41,665 nucleotides of DNA from an uncultured Alphaproteobacteria bacterium. Lineage in GTDB: Bacteria; Pseudomonadota; Alphaproteobacteria; HIMB59; GCA-002718135. The stretch spans positions 1-41,665 of the forward strand of contig CACBQR010000007.1 in the NCBI GenBank assembly GCA_902541435.1, given 5' to 3'. The notes beneath the pieces are model-generated. The model saw only the letters and a list, made by a program, of their open reading frames with translations, searched no databases and was not told the DNA's origin. Shown piece by piece: positions 1 to 8,501 of the stretch. Position numbers and translations under genes: made by a program. Position 1 is the first letter of the stretch, and the number at the start of each line of letters is the position of its first letter.

Positions 1-569
1 TCTGTATTGTTTTGGTGATGTGGCTCAATAAGAGAAACGAAAAGAAAAAATGGTTTTTTTTGATTTAGTTTTATAAAATTTATAGCTGCATCAGTTATTG
101 CATCAACTCTGTATCCTGGAAGAAATACTTTTTTATTTTGTCCATCATAAACATATGTTTCATAAGCATCGGAAGTAAATTCTAAAAGATTTGATCCCAA
201 CCAATAATCATAACCACCTCTATCCTCTTTTTTAACTGGTTCAGATGAGCCGAGGTGCCACTTTCCAATATATCCAGTAGCATATCCTTCTTTTGATAAA
301 TATTTTGCAAGAGTTTTAATATTTTTTTTTAAAGGTATTCTATTTTTAAAACATCCAGTTTTTGTTGCATACATTCCTGATTGTAATGAAGCTCTTGCAG
401 GTCCACAAACTGGTTGGCATGTAAATGAATTATAAAGATGTGTACCTTCGACTGCATAATGATCAAAGTTCTCCATCAAGGATAACGGATTGCCATGTAA
501 ACCAGAAGTATCCCAACGTTGTTGATCAGTAAAAAATACAATAATATTTGGTTTTGATTTAATATTCAT
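1..569 (-). CDS. Type I sulfatase, C-terminus beyond window
   Basis: This is the N-terminal 189 residues of an arylsulfatase-family enzyme that hydrolyses a sulfate ester; the reading frame stays open to the window edge. The sulfatase signature C-G-P-A-R begins at Cys55, the residue converted to formylglycine by a maturase that is not in this window. An N-terminal Asp-Gln pair (D15-Q16) supplies expected calcium ligands, and a GYIGKWHLG-type motif lies further on. The protein starts directly with the core beta strand and has no signal peptide, so it should be cytoplasmic. It is the third consecutive sulfatase of the operon, 12 bases after the previous stop, with no clear Shine-Dalgarno sequence. 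The exact substrate cannot be told; sulfated sugar is inferred from the transporter upstream. Confidence 0.9.
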   Translation of the reverse strand, partial: MNIKSKPNIIVFFTDQQRWDTSGLHGNPLSLMENFDHYAVEGTHLYNSFTCQPVCGPARASLQSGMYATKTGCFKNRIPLKKNIKTLAKYLSKEGYATGYIGKWHLGSSEPVKKEDRGGYDYWLGSNLLEFTSDAYETYVYDGQNKKVFLPGYRVDAITDAAINFIKLNQKKPFFLFVSLIEPHHQNNT

Positions 570-581
570 TATGATTTAGAT

Positions 582-2084
582 TTATTTACTAAAAGGTTTT
601 CCTTTATATTTCCTAAGATTGTGAGCGTGTTTTTTTCTATCTGTCTTTTCAAGACGTTCAACATATGTTTTCCAGACTTTTGAATATATATTTGCATGAT
701 GAGGGCCGCCTTCTCTTATTACTCCTTGCAGTGGATCTCCTCTATCAGCCTCATACATATTCTCTTCAATCCATTCATCGATTAAAAACATACCATGAGC
801 TACAAGCTCTTTATGCTGATCTGCTAGGTTATTCAACTCATGCGGATCCTTTTCAATATCAAAAAGCATATATTTTGGAAAATCTTTCAAACCAGTATCG
901 TACGTTCTTATCAGTAACCAATTATCCCACCTTACAGATCTTTGACAACTCCAAGCACCATGACTAATAACTAAATAATCTCTTCCATTTGATGATTTAC
1001 TATTAGTTAAATTTTCAGTGAAATTAATACCATCCCACCTGTCAGGTTGAGAAGATGAAGTAATTTGAGAAATAGTTGAAGTTAAATCTAAATTATAAAA
1101 TTTATTTTCTACGCTACCGCCTTTATTTGAATCTGTTATTCCAGGCCATCTAATTATTAATGGAACTCTATTAGTTATATGATCAGCTGTTTGGTGATCT
1201 CCCCATACATTTAACTCACCTTGATTTTCTCCATGGTCTGCTGAAATAATTATTGCAGTATCATCCCAAAGATTCATTTTTTTTAAATCTTCAAAAACTT
1301 TATTTAAATAAAAATCTGCGTATTTAATTCCAGTGTCATATGCATCAATTTGTTCTTTAGCATCAGAAGTATTTTTAATTTCGCCCACTCCCATTGTATA
1401 CTTTCCTCCAAGATCTTCATTAAATCCTGGAACTTCTCTAGCGCTATGCGGTCCAAAACTATTCCATTGTTTTTTAATTAATTCTTCTGTCACCCATTCT
1501 TCGATAGGATCATCTTTGAAAGGATTGCCAAAGTCTTCAGGCGTATCATACGGAGTATGTGGATCCCACATATTTACATGTAAGAACCAATTTTCTTTTT
1601 CTCCATTATTTTCTAACCACTTTTTTATAACAGGATAGACTTCATCAGCATTTTCTAAACCACCTTTACCAGTGTCATACGTTTCGGTAAAACCAAACCA
1701 AACTTGATAAGCTGTATGTCTTTCAGGGAAAGGACTGATACTTGCTGTATAATATCCTGCATCTCGAAGAACTTTTCCAAGAGATGTAAAAGCATATTCT
1801 CCTCTTAAACCGCCTTTAAATTCTCTATTCCAAATATTTTTTCTAGGAGCAATATCAGAGAATTCACCGCCATGATTAACAACTCCGGTTTTGAAACCAA
1901 AATTACCTCCAAACAAAGCAGTTCTACTAGGTAGGCATGGTGTGTCAGTTGAATAAAAATTTGTAAACTTGACCCCTTCTTTTGCTATTGAGTCAATCGT
2001 AGGAGATGTGTTTCTATGATAACCATAACATCCTAAATGATCAGGTCTTAAAGAGTCTATGTCTACGTATAAAATTCTCATCAT
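582..2084 (-). CDS. Type I sulfatase
   Basis: Full-length (about 500 residues) formylglycine-dependent sulfatase. The N-terminal metal-site strand carries D8 and D10, and the signature C-L-P-S-R runs from Cys50 to Arg54. A later D-H-G-E-N motif carries further metal and substrate ligands. There is no signal peptide or lipobox, so a cytoplasmic location is expected. Two adjacent ATG codons (2084 and 2081) could start translation; the second sits at a slightly better distance from an AAAGGA Shine-Dalgarno sequence. It lies between two other sulfatases in a minus-strand operon headed by a sugar transporter. Divergence among the three suggests different sulfate positions or sugars rather than recent duplication. 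The substrate is not predictable from sequence. Confidence 0.92.
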   Translation of the reverse strand: MMRILYVDIDSLRPDHLGCYGYHRNTSPTIDSIAKEGVKFTNFYSTDTPCLPSRTALFGGNFGFKTGVVNHGGEFSDIAPRKNIWNREFKGGLRGEYAFTSLGKVLRDAGYYTASISPFPERHTAYQVWFGFTETYDTGKGGLENADEVYPVIKKWLENNGEKENWFLHVNMWDPHTPYDTPEDFGNPFKDDPIEEWVTEELIKKQWNSFGPHSAREVPGFNEDLGGKYTMGVGEIKNTSDAKEQIDAYDTGIKYADFYLNKVFEDLKKMNLWDDTAIIISADHGENQGELNVWGDHQTADHITNRVPLIIRWPGITDSNKGGSVENKFYNLDLTSTISQITSSSQPDRWDGINFTENLTNSKSSNGRDYLVISHGAWSCQRSVRWDNWLLIRTYDTGLKDFPKYMLFDIEKDPHELNNLADQHKELVAHGMFLIDEWIEENMYEADRGDPLQGVIREGGPHHANIYSKVWKTYVERLEKTDRKKHAHNLRKYKGKPFSK

Positions 2085-2097
2085 TATCCTTTCTTAT

Positions 2098-3639
2098 TTA
2101 AGCGCCTGAAACTCTTTTCATTTTTGATGTTTCATCTTTTAATGTGGCTTGTGCGAACTTAAATAATAAATCTTTTTTTAATGTTTGTGCGTTCGTATTA
2201 TCCCATAAATTATTATATTCGTTTGGATCATTTTCTAAATCAAAAAGTTCACCGTAGTTAGCTTCTCGGTAAATAGAAATTTTATAATTATCATTTATGT
2301 AAGTTTTTAAATGTGGCATTCTCGGATTATGTCTATTTTCAACAAATATATGTGAACGGATACTTTCCTTGTTGCCATAAAATATATCCGTTTGATCCAC
2401 TCCTTGCATTTGGGTTGGTATATCAATGCCCGCGACTTTTAAAAATGTTGGCGCAAGATCAACTAAACTCAATAAAGATGAAGATGATGAATTTTGAGGA
2501 ACTTTATCTGGCCATCTAACAATAAATGGTAAACGGAGCATATCTTCATAGTGGAATGGTCCTTTAGCAATTAAACCATGCTGTCCTATAAAGTGACCAT
2601 GATCAGTTGTAAAAATAATTATGGTATTATCAAGTTCACCCATTTGATCTAACTTATTAATTATTTTTCCAATATTCTTATCCATAAAACTAACCATGCC
2701 ATAATAAATTGCCATGTCTTTTTTTAATTCTTCCATAGGATAAAGATGACTCATGCAACCATGAGCATTAAATGGTGAATGCCAATTTTCAAAATCTGGA
2801 TTTGTTGTTTGTGTTTTTCCAAAATGTGGTGGATTTAATTCATGTTCACCTTCTTTTAACGTTCCAGGTGACATGTCTTCTGGATTATACATTGATGCCC
2901 ATGGTTCACTTAATACATATGGTGGATGTGGATCCTGAAAGCTTGTCCAAAGAAAAAATGGCTTGTCATCTTTTTGTTGATCTAAAAATTCAATTGATCT
3001 TTCGGCTGTCCAATTTGTGTAGTGATGTTTTTCGTCTAACTTCCAAACCCTATCCGGTCTTGCCCAGTAGTCATATTCACGAGCAATTGGAGGAGCATAT
3101 TTAGAAGTTTCACCAGGCACTGGTTGAAAATATTCTTTCCAATCACTAAGACCGTTTTGTTCCATCCAAATTGCATAATGTTGACCTACATGACTTTCAT
3201 CAGCATGATTACGTGCTAGTTCAATATGTTCAAAGCCATACCAAGGTCCTTTAAAATTTTTCCAAAATTCTAAATCTCTTAAAGTTGGTTGTCCTTCTAT
3301 AGAGACCTGACCTGGAACTGAAGTTAATGGCTGGAAATGTGCTTTACCTATTAACCCAGTTGAATATCCATTTTTGTATAAAAGTTCTCCAATAGTTTCT
3401 ACTTCTTCATCTAATTTAACTCCAATTGTCCAAGCTCCATGAGAAGACGGATATTGTCCAGTAATAATACTTGCTCTTGATGGTGTGCAAACTGGTGATG
3501 GACAATAAGCTCTTGTAAAATTCATTCCTTCATCACAAAGCTTATCTAAATACGGTGTTTGTATTTTTGAATTAAATTTTCCAATTGTATCATGATGCTG
3601 TTGATCGGAAGTTATTAATAAAATATTTGGCCTTTTCAT
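2098..3639 (-). CDS. Type I sulfatase
   Basis: A 513-residue arylsulfatase/alkaline-phosphatase superfamily enzyme. D12 and Q13 sit in the first metal-binding strand, and the signature C-T-P-S-R starts at Cys51. A T-T-D-H-G-H motif (about residue 345) provides the distal metal ligands. No signal peptide is visible, so the enzyme should act in the cytoplasm. It begins 2 bases after the stop of the MalG-like permease gene, with an AAAGGG Shine-Dalgarno sequence overlapping that stop. Transport and desulfation are therefore co-translated parts of one operon. The long middle part resembles choline-sulfatase or heparan-type sulfatases in layout, but I cannot assign a specific substrate. Confidence 0.92.
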   Translation of the reverse strand: MKRPNILLITSDQQHHDTIGKFNSKIQTPYLDKLCDEGMNFTRAYCPSPVCTPSRASIITGQYPSSHGAWTIGVKLDEEVETIGELLYKNGYSTGLIGKAHFQPLTSVPGQVSIEGQPTLRDLEFWKNFKGPWYGFEHIELARNHADESHVGQHYAIWMEQNGLSDWKEYFQPVPGETSKYAPPIAREYDYWARPDRVWKLDEKHHYTNWTAERSIEFLDQQKDDKPFFLWTSFQDPHPPYVLSEPWASMYNPEDMSPGTLKEGEHELNPPHFGKTQTTNPDFENWHSPFNAHGCMSHLYPMEELKKDMAIYYGMVSFMDKNIGKIINKLDQMGELDNTIIIFTTDHGHFIGQHGLIAKGPFHYEDMLRLPFIVRWPDKVPQNSSSSSLLSLVDLAPTFLKVAGIDIPTQMQGVDQTDIFYGNKESIRSHIFVENRHNPRMPHLKTYINDNYKISIYREANYGELFDLENDPNEYNNLWDNTNAQTLKKDLLFKFAQATLKDETSKMKRVSGA

Positions 3640-3641
3640 AT

Positions 3642-4493
3642 TTACCCTTTTACAGCTCCTTGAACGCCTTCAACAAAATATTTTTGCATAAACAAAAACA
3701 AAACAATTATAGGCAAAATAGTTATTACAGATGCAGCTGCCATACCAGACCAATCAACAAAGTATTCACCTTTAAAAGCGTACACACCTACGGATAGTGT
3801 TCGTATATCAGGATTACCTAATGTGATGACGACTGGTAATAAAAAGTCATTCCATGCATGTAAAACTTGTAGAATAGAAACTGTGGCTACTACTGGTTTG
3901 GTTAAAGGTAACATGATTGAAATAAATGTTCGAACAAAACCCGCTCCATCCATTTTAGCTGCTTCTTCAAGCTCTACGGGAACTCTCGAAAAATATCCTG
4001 CAAACAATAAAATATAAATTACAGGGGTGTGTCCTGCTGTTGCGAGTGTTAGTCCAATTAAGTTTTTAGAAATATTTAAATTATTTAATAAATCAAAAAC
4101 AGGAATAATTGTGTAACCTTGAGGAATAAAAATTGTACTAATTAAAATTCCAATAAGTATTTTTTTTCCTGGAAAAGAATATCTTCCAATTACGTAACCA
4201 AACATACCAGTTGTTACGACAACTATAATTACAGAAACAACTGTAATAATAAGGGTATTAAAAAAATACCTACCCATATTTGCACCAAACCATGCTCTTT
4301 CAAAATTTTCCCAAACAAGCCGGTCAGGAATTAAGCCTAAGCCTCCCCAAATTTCAAAATCAGTCTTGAAAGAAGCTGAAAGTACCCACAGTAATGGATA
4401 GATCCAAAAGAAAGAGAAAATAATAAAAGCTATAGTTATAATTACATATTTAACTTGGTTTTTTTCAGCAATAAAATTTAAGTATCTACTCAT
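3642..4493 (-). CDS. ABC sugar transporter permease, MalG type
   Basis: Inner-membrane permease of a CUT1-family carbohydrate importer, partner of the MalF-like permease encoded just upstream. About six hydrophobic segments are visible. The EAA loop that docks the ATPase is present (E-E-A-A-K-M-D-G followed by L-P-L-T-K-P). An in-frame ATG 84 bases further upstream exists, but the start at 4493 is preferred. Its ATG overlaps the TGA of the previous gene in the classic ATGA arrangement, and the product then begins with a normal short cytoplasmic tail (283 residues). The longer version would add an unusual Cys-rich leader. The gene is followed by the sulfatases. No MalK-type ATPase is in the window. 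Confidence 0.93.
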   Translation of the reverse strand: MSRYLNFIAEKNQVKYVIITIAFIIFSFFWIYPLLWVLSASFKTDFEIWGGLGLIPDRLVWENFERAWFGANMGRYFFNTLIITVVSVIIVVVTTGMFGYVIGRYSFPGKKILIGILISTIFIPQGYTIIPVFDLLNNLNISKNLIGLTLATAGHTPVIYILLFAGYFSRVPVELEEAAKMDGAGFVRTFISIMLPLTKPVVATVSILQVLHAWNDFLLPVVITLGNPDIRTLSVGVYAFKGEYFVDWSGMAAASVITILPIIVLFLFMQKYFVEGVQGAVKG

Positions 4494-5404
4494 ATTCTTC
4501 GAGTTCTCCTCATCCATAATCCTTGAAGTACTGTAATAAATAAAACAGCAACACCCCAAAATACTCCTGCAGCACAAGCGTATCCAAGCCTAGGCATTGT
4601 GCCAGAGTCAGTTACAAAAGCTGTTCTAAAAATATATATTTCCATAACTTCACTACTAAAGAATGGTCCTCCAGCAGTCATAGTTTCAATTAAAGGAAAA
4701 ACATTTAGCGCTCCAACTGCCTCCACAAGAATAATGACAATAGCAAAAGGTAATACAATTGGTAAAATAATATGGATCCATAATCTATATCCCTCAGCAC
4801 CATCAATTTTTGCGGCATCATAAACATCTTGTGGAACTGTTTGTAAAGCAGCAAGCCAATACATCATAGTTATCCCTAGCCATTTCCAAACATACACTCC
4901 CATTACAGTTGGAAGCACCGTATCTGGATTACCAAGAAAATCAATTGGAGCAGAAGTTAAATTAGTAGACATTAAAAATTTATTCGCAGGTCCGTTAAAA
5001 GGGCTAAATACAAAAGTCATTACAATACCAATGATAGCAATTGCAGTAACTACAGGCATAAAGATTACGGTACGAAAGAAAGGGGCAAGTTTTAAAACCT
5101 GATTATTTAAAAATACTGCAATAATGAAACCTAAAACTATTTTTACTGGAACTGTTCCAAACATAAAAATAAAAGAACGAATAAATGCATCCCAAAAAAA
5201 TTCATCATTGACAGCTTCATAATAATTTTGAAGGCCGATAAATTTTGCTTCTTTTGTAAAACCACTCCAATCTAATAAAGAAAAGTACCAAGACATTCCT
5301 ATCGGATAAATGACAAACATTCCTGTAAGAATTGAGCATGGTAAAACAAATAAGTAACACCATCTTGCATCATATATTTGTTTAGATAGAGGTTTTTTGT
5401 GCAT
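4490..5404 (-). CDS. ABC sugar transporter permease, MalF type
   Basis: A 304-residue permease of a CUT1-type sugar ABC importer, with six predicted membrane segments. The EAA motif (D-A-A-K-I-D-G-A, then I-L-P-I-V-L-P) marks the ATPase contact. It forms the channel with the MalG-like product, which is coupled by a 4-base overlap. The start codon lies only 3 bases downstream of the U-tract of a strong stem-loop that follows the binding-protein gene, and it has no Shine-Dalgarno sequence. It is therefore probably made from read-through transcript and at a much lower level than the binding protein. The substrate is unknown; co-encoded sulfatases suggest a sulfated glycan. Confidence 0.93.
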   Translation of the reverse strand: MHKKPLSKQIYDARWCYLFVLPCSILTGMFVIYPIGMSWYFSLLDWSGFTKEAKFIGLQNYYEAVNDEFFWDAFIRSFIFMFGTVPVKIVLGFIIAVFLNNQVLKLAPFFRTVIFMPVVTAIAIIGIVMTFVFSPFNGPANKFLMSTNLTSAPIDFLGNPDTVLPTVMGVYVWKWLGITMMYWLAALQTVPQDVYDAAKIDGAEGYRLWIHIILPIVLPFAIVIILVEAVGALNVFPLIETMTAGGPFFSSEVMEIYIFRTAFVTDSGTMPRLGYACAAGVFWGVAVLFITVLQGLWMRRTRRI

Positions 5405-5407
5405 AGT

Positions 5408-5439
5408 AAAAAAAAGGCGAATTTAAAAAATTCGCCTTT
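5408..5439 (-). terminator. Stem-loop with U-tract between binding protein and permease
   Basis: A perfect 12-base inverted repeat (5413-5424 against 5428-5439, arm core GGCGAATTT) with a 3-base loop is followed, on the minus strand, by a run of T. It has the form of an intrinsic terminator. It lies 12 bases after the binding-protein stop and directly before the permease start, so it probably acts as a partial terminator or an mRNA 3'-end stabiliser that sets a high binding-protein to permease ratio. Confidence 0.85.
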
Positions 5440-5450
5440 AGATATTTTGT

Positions 5451-6983
5451 TTAAAGTTCTTGATACTTTTCAGCACCGTAATTTGAGTATACATCCCAAT
5501 TAGGGAAGACCCAATCATCACGAGTTACATTAGCACCGTCTGCTCTTGCCTCTTCAACAGCTTTATCAAGAGCATCTTCATACCTTTGATTACAATCTTT
5601 AAGTTGTGCTTCCACACCTTTAAGTTGTCCAGTATACAACCCTTGAATAACTAGAGCTAAAGAAGGATCTGGTACTCTAGACTTTGCAGCAACAATACCA
5701 ACATCTTTATTTCTTACAATAGGATTAGGTCCAACAAGTATATTTTCAGCAAACATAGCTAAAGCTTGTGCTGATGGTCCAGTTAAACCAGCTTTAGCAA
5801 CTGCATCTGGATTAACAGCTGGATCTGCTGCACCAACAGTTTGAGCCCAGTAAATTTGACCTTGCTCAGTTCCCATAAATCTAATCAGATCACCAGCAAA
5901 TGGTCCCATTGTACTATTAGCACTTAACCAAAATGTATTTGATCCACCTTCTGCAATGTAAAGTGGTTGCGCTTCTTTTCCATCTGGAACTGGTTCACTT
6001 GCAATACCGTATTTCCAATTTGGAGCATCTCTACCCCAAACTCCAATACACCAAGGACCCTGGAATATCATTCCTGCTGCACCTTGAGGCATTAAAGCTC
6101 TAGCTTGAGGAGCATTCATACTCATAACTCCTGGGAAAGCGCTACCATCTGATTTTAATTGAAGAAGTAATTCTACTGCTTCCATATATTGATCAGATGC
6201 AATTTGGAATTTACCGTTTTGGAAATTAATGTGTCTGTTTGTAAAGCCACCTCTTCCACTATGTGCTCCACCTACTTGTCCAAAAGTATGGACAACATCT
6301 TCCCATCGATTAACTTGGTTACCACCAATGATCCAACCATAATACTGACCATTACCATTTTTAGTAATTTTTTTAGCAGCATCTCTGATTTCAGAATATG
6401 TCATACGTCCAGCTTGAGGATCATAACCAGCTTCACTCATATATTTTTCACTATACAGAAGACAAGTTCCCGTTCTCTTATTTGCTGTTAAACATGTTCC
6501 ATAAGTCTTTCCATTAAATTGGTTGACACCAGGAAGATAAACACCACTAGGAAACGCACCTAACCATTCGTCGATATTTTCGATGTAGTCATCCCATGGT
6601 TGTACCCAACCTTCAGATACTGCAACACCTGGATCCATTCCTATCGGTAATTGGAATACATCATGAACAGTTCCATTTCTTATAGCAATTGGAACAATTT
6701 TATTTATTTCTTTCCATGGCAAACCATCGTATTCAATAGTGATACCTCTTGAAGCTGCATATTCTGGAAAAAGTTTTTTCCAAAAGACACCTTTCATGTC
6801 ACCACTATCAATCCATCGCATATTACCACCAGTTGTTGGTAATGGTTTTAATGGATCAGGAATATTAAATTCTCCAGCAAATAGTTTTGAAGGAATAGAT
6901 CCTGCTGACATCATTGCACCCGCAGCAAGAGCTCCTTTCATAACTGTACGTCTAGAGATTTTTAAATCTTTTTTCTTCTTCAT
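5451..6983 (-). CDS. Extracellular sugar-binding protein, family 1, Tat-exported
   Basis: Periplasmic solute-binding component (510 residues) of the CUT1-type importer. The N-terminus has a basic stretch, a twin-arginine motif S-R-R-T-V-M-K (about residues 10-16) and an Ala/Gly-rich hydrophobic segment. This is a Tat signal, so the protein is exported folded. The mature part is larger than MalE-like proteins usually are (about 400) but keeps the family-1 pattern of paired lobes. An unusually good Shine-Dalgarno sequence, GGGAGGA at 6988-6994, lies 4 bases before the ATG, and a strong stem-loop follows the stop; both favour high expression. It heads the operon leading to two permeases and three sulfatases. 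The ligand is inferred to be a sulfated carbohydrate. Confidence 0.9.
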   Translation of the reverse strand: MKKKKDLKISRRTVMKGALAAGAMMSAGSIPSKLFAGEFNIPDPLKPLPTTGGNMRWIDSGDMKGVFWKKLFPEYAASRGITIEYDGLPWKEINKIVPIAIRNGTVHDVFQLPIGMDPGVAVSEGWVQPWDDYIENIDEWLGAFPSGVYLPGVNQFNGKTYGTCLTANKRTGTCLLYSEKYMSEAGYDPQAGRMTYSEIRDAAKKITKNGNGQYYGWIIGGNQVNRWEDVVHTFGQVGGAHSGRGGFTNRHINFQNGKFQIASDQYMEAVELLLQLKSDGSAFPGVMSMNAPQARALMPQGAAGMIFQGPWCIGVWGRDAPNWKYGIASEPVPDGKEAQPLYIAEGGSNTFWLSANSTMGPFAGDLIRFMGTEQGQIYWAQTVGAADPAVNPDAVAKAGLTGPSAQALAMFAENILVGPNPIVRNKDVGIVAAKSRVPDPSLALVIQGLYTGQLKGVEAQLKDCNQRYEDALDKAVEEARADGANVTRDDWVFPNWDVYSNYGAEKYQEL

Positions 6984-7034
6984 TAATTCCTCCCTAATTG
7001 CATTTTATTTTACGTGAAATAAGCAAAATAACAA

Positions 7035-7064
7035 TTGAAAATAAATTTAAAATTATGTTAATAT
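7035..7064 (+). promoter_or_regulatory. Candidate sigma-70 promoter for the glyoxalase gene
   Basis: A TTGAAA hexamer (7035-7040), an 18-base spacer and TAATAT (7059-7064) lie just upstream of the glyoxalase ATG at 7077. Transcription would start about 7070, giving a nearly leaderless message. The DNA is very AT-rich, so chance matches are likely. Confidence 0.4.
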
Positions 7065-7076
7065 TTGTTAGTTTAT

Positions 7077-7502
7077 ATGAAATATTTACACACAATGGTG
7101 AGGGTTGAGAACATTGATGCTTCCCTAGATTTTTACTGTAACAAACTTGGATTAAAAGAGGTGCGACGAGTTGACAATGAAAAAGGTCGTTTCACCTTAA
7201 TATTTTTAGCTGCTGAAAATAGTGATGAAAGAACGGGTCTTCTTGAATTAACCTATAATTGGGATCCAGAAAAATACTCTGGTGGAAGAAACTTTGGTCA
7301 TCTAGCTTATAGTGTTAACAATATTTATGAAGTGTGTGAAAAATTAATGAACAACGGCGTCACAATTAATAGACCACCTCGCGATGGCCATATGGCTTTT
7401 GTTCGCTCTCCCGATGGAATTTCCATTGAGATCTTACAAGAAGGGGAATCTTTACCTGAACAAGAACCATGGAAGTCTATGGAAAATTCTGGTTCTTGGT
7501 AG
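7077..7502 (+). CDS. gloA: Lactoylglutathione lyase (glyoxalase I)
   Basis: A 141-residue single-domain vicinal-oxygen-chelate protein that converts the methylglyoxal-glutathione hemithioacetal to S-lactoylglutathione. All four expected metal ligands are present: H5 in the first strand (H-T-M-V-R-V), a Glu in L-E-L-T-Y-N, a His in F-G-H-L-A-Y and a Glu in I-E-I-L-Q. The C-terminus is slightly longer than usual. The ATG at 7077 is preferred over an in-frame TTG at 7065, because the family begins with M-x-x-x-H-T and the TTG would abut the candidate -10 box. It is the only plus-strand gene in the first 19 kb and meets the desaturase gene tail to tail. It fits detoxification of methylglyoxal from sugar breakdown. 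Confidence 0.92.
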   Translation: MKYLHTMVRVENIDASLDFYCNKLGLKEVRRVDNEKGRFTLIFLAAENSDERTGLLELTYNWDPEKYSGGRNFGHLAYSVNNIYEVCEKLMNNGVTINRPPRDGHMAFVRSPDGISIEILQEGESLPEQEPWKSMENSGSW

Positions 7503-7503
7503 T

Positions 7504-8487
7504 TTAATTATTTAACTTCACTTTATAATATTTATTTTGATCAGTAGCCAAAGCTATAACAGCTGGCAAAACTTTTTTATAAAAATCAAAAAGACTCGTA
7601 AACGGTTGTGGTAATTCTTTATCAATTTCTTTTCGTAATTTTTTTAAATTGTATGAAGGCACCATGGGAAACATATGATGTTCTAAATGATATTCCATAT
7701 GCCAATATAAAAAACTTAATATTGGATTTATTCTCACAGAGTAAGTGCTTAAGCGGTGATCTTTTGTGTCAACTTTAGCAGCTAGGTGTTGAGTCACATT
7801 TACAGCAAACCAAATTGGCTTCCCAATATAAGTTGGTAAAATAATATAAATTATCGGTAAAAAAGAACCTATATAAAAAGAATATGCAATGACCGATAAC
7901 CAAATAAAGACATATAATCTTGAGTTCCAAATAATTTTTTTCTTTTCTTCTTTAGGTGCGGTTATATCAATAACTGGAGTGAATTTTCCAAAAGCATGTT
8001 TTAGAACTTCAAACTTAATTAATTTATGTGGGTATAATAGATCTGTTAGAGGTATAAAATTCAAAAAGAATGCAAATAATTCTATCGGTCTTGATACTTG
8101 TATTTCGTGATCATAATCATCTTCTGTTTGTAATGTCTTTGAATGATGGAAAGTATGGCTCCAACGCCATCTAAAACCTTCAAAGTCACACATGAAAGAA
8201 CTGATGTGATAAAAAAATTCATTTATCCAACGAGTCTTGAATGCAGTTCGATGAACAGTTTCATGCCAGTTCGCTACACTGAACGCATAAATCGTACCAT
8301 AAATAAAAAAGAATAGATATGTCCACCACGTACCTAAAGTAATGTATGCTAAATATCCTGAAATAAATAAAGATAAAAAATAAAAGAAGAAATGGATTAG
8401 TCCAGGTAGATCTCTTCTTTTACTTAAGGCTTTTAATTTTTTTCTGTCGACTTCTGGTCTGTACCAATCATCGAGATTAACTTCCAT
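7504..8487 (-). CDS. Membrane fatty-acid-desaturase-family di-iron enzyme
   Basis: A 327-residue integral membrane enzyme with the three histidine boxes of the desaturase/hydroxylase superfamily: H75-E-T-V-H79, H111-T-F-H-H115 and H267-L-E-H-H271. An additional His234 is placed where many members have a further ligand. Four or so hydrophobic segments anchor it in the inner membrane. The family covers lipid desaturases and also hydroxylases or O-demethylases such as MocD of rhizopine catabolism. The sequence W-R-W-S-H-T-F-H-H and the following acidic E-I-Q-V-x-R-P look to me closer to the MocD-like branch than to delta-9 desaturases, but this is an impression from memory. It lies 14 bases after the phytanoyl-CoA-dioxygenase-like gene, last in a sugar-transport operon. 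Confidence 0.85.
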   Translation of the reverse strand: MEVNLDDWYRPEVDRKKLKALSKRRDLPGLIHFFFYFLSLFISGYLAYITLGTWWTYLFFFIYGTIYAFSVANWHETVHRTAFKTRWINEFFYHISSFMCDFEGFRWRWSHTFHHSKTLQTEDDYDHEIQVSRPIELFAFFLNFIPLTDLLYPHKLIKFEVLKHAFGKFTPVIDITAPKEEKKKIIWNSRLYVFIWLSVIAYSFYIGSFLPIIYIILPTYIGKPIWFAVNVTQHLAAKVDTKDHRLSTYSVRINPILSFLYWHMEYHLEHHMFPMVPSYNLKKLRKEIDKELPQPFTSLFDFYKKVLPAVIALATDQNKYYKVKLNN

Positions 8488-8501
8488 GCTTGATAATTAA
8501 A

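Noticed and set aside
665-3797. Several plus-strand open frames of 60-110 codons across the sulfatase genes
   Set aside because: They are antisense shadows of long, motif-confirmed sulfatase genes and show no recognisable protein pattern or ribosome site.
4494-4577. Upstream extension of the MalG-like permease (Cys-rich leader)
   Set aside because: It would overlap the previous gene by 88 bases; the ATGA start at 4493 gives the normal family N-terminus.
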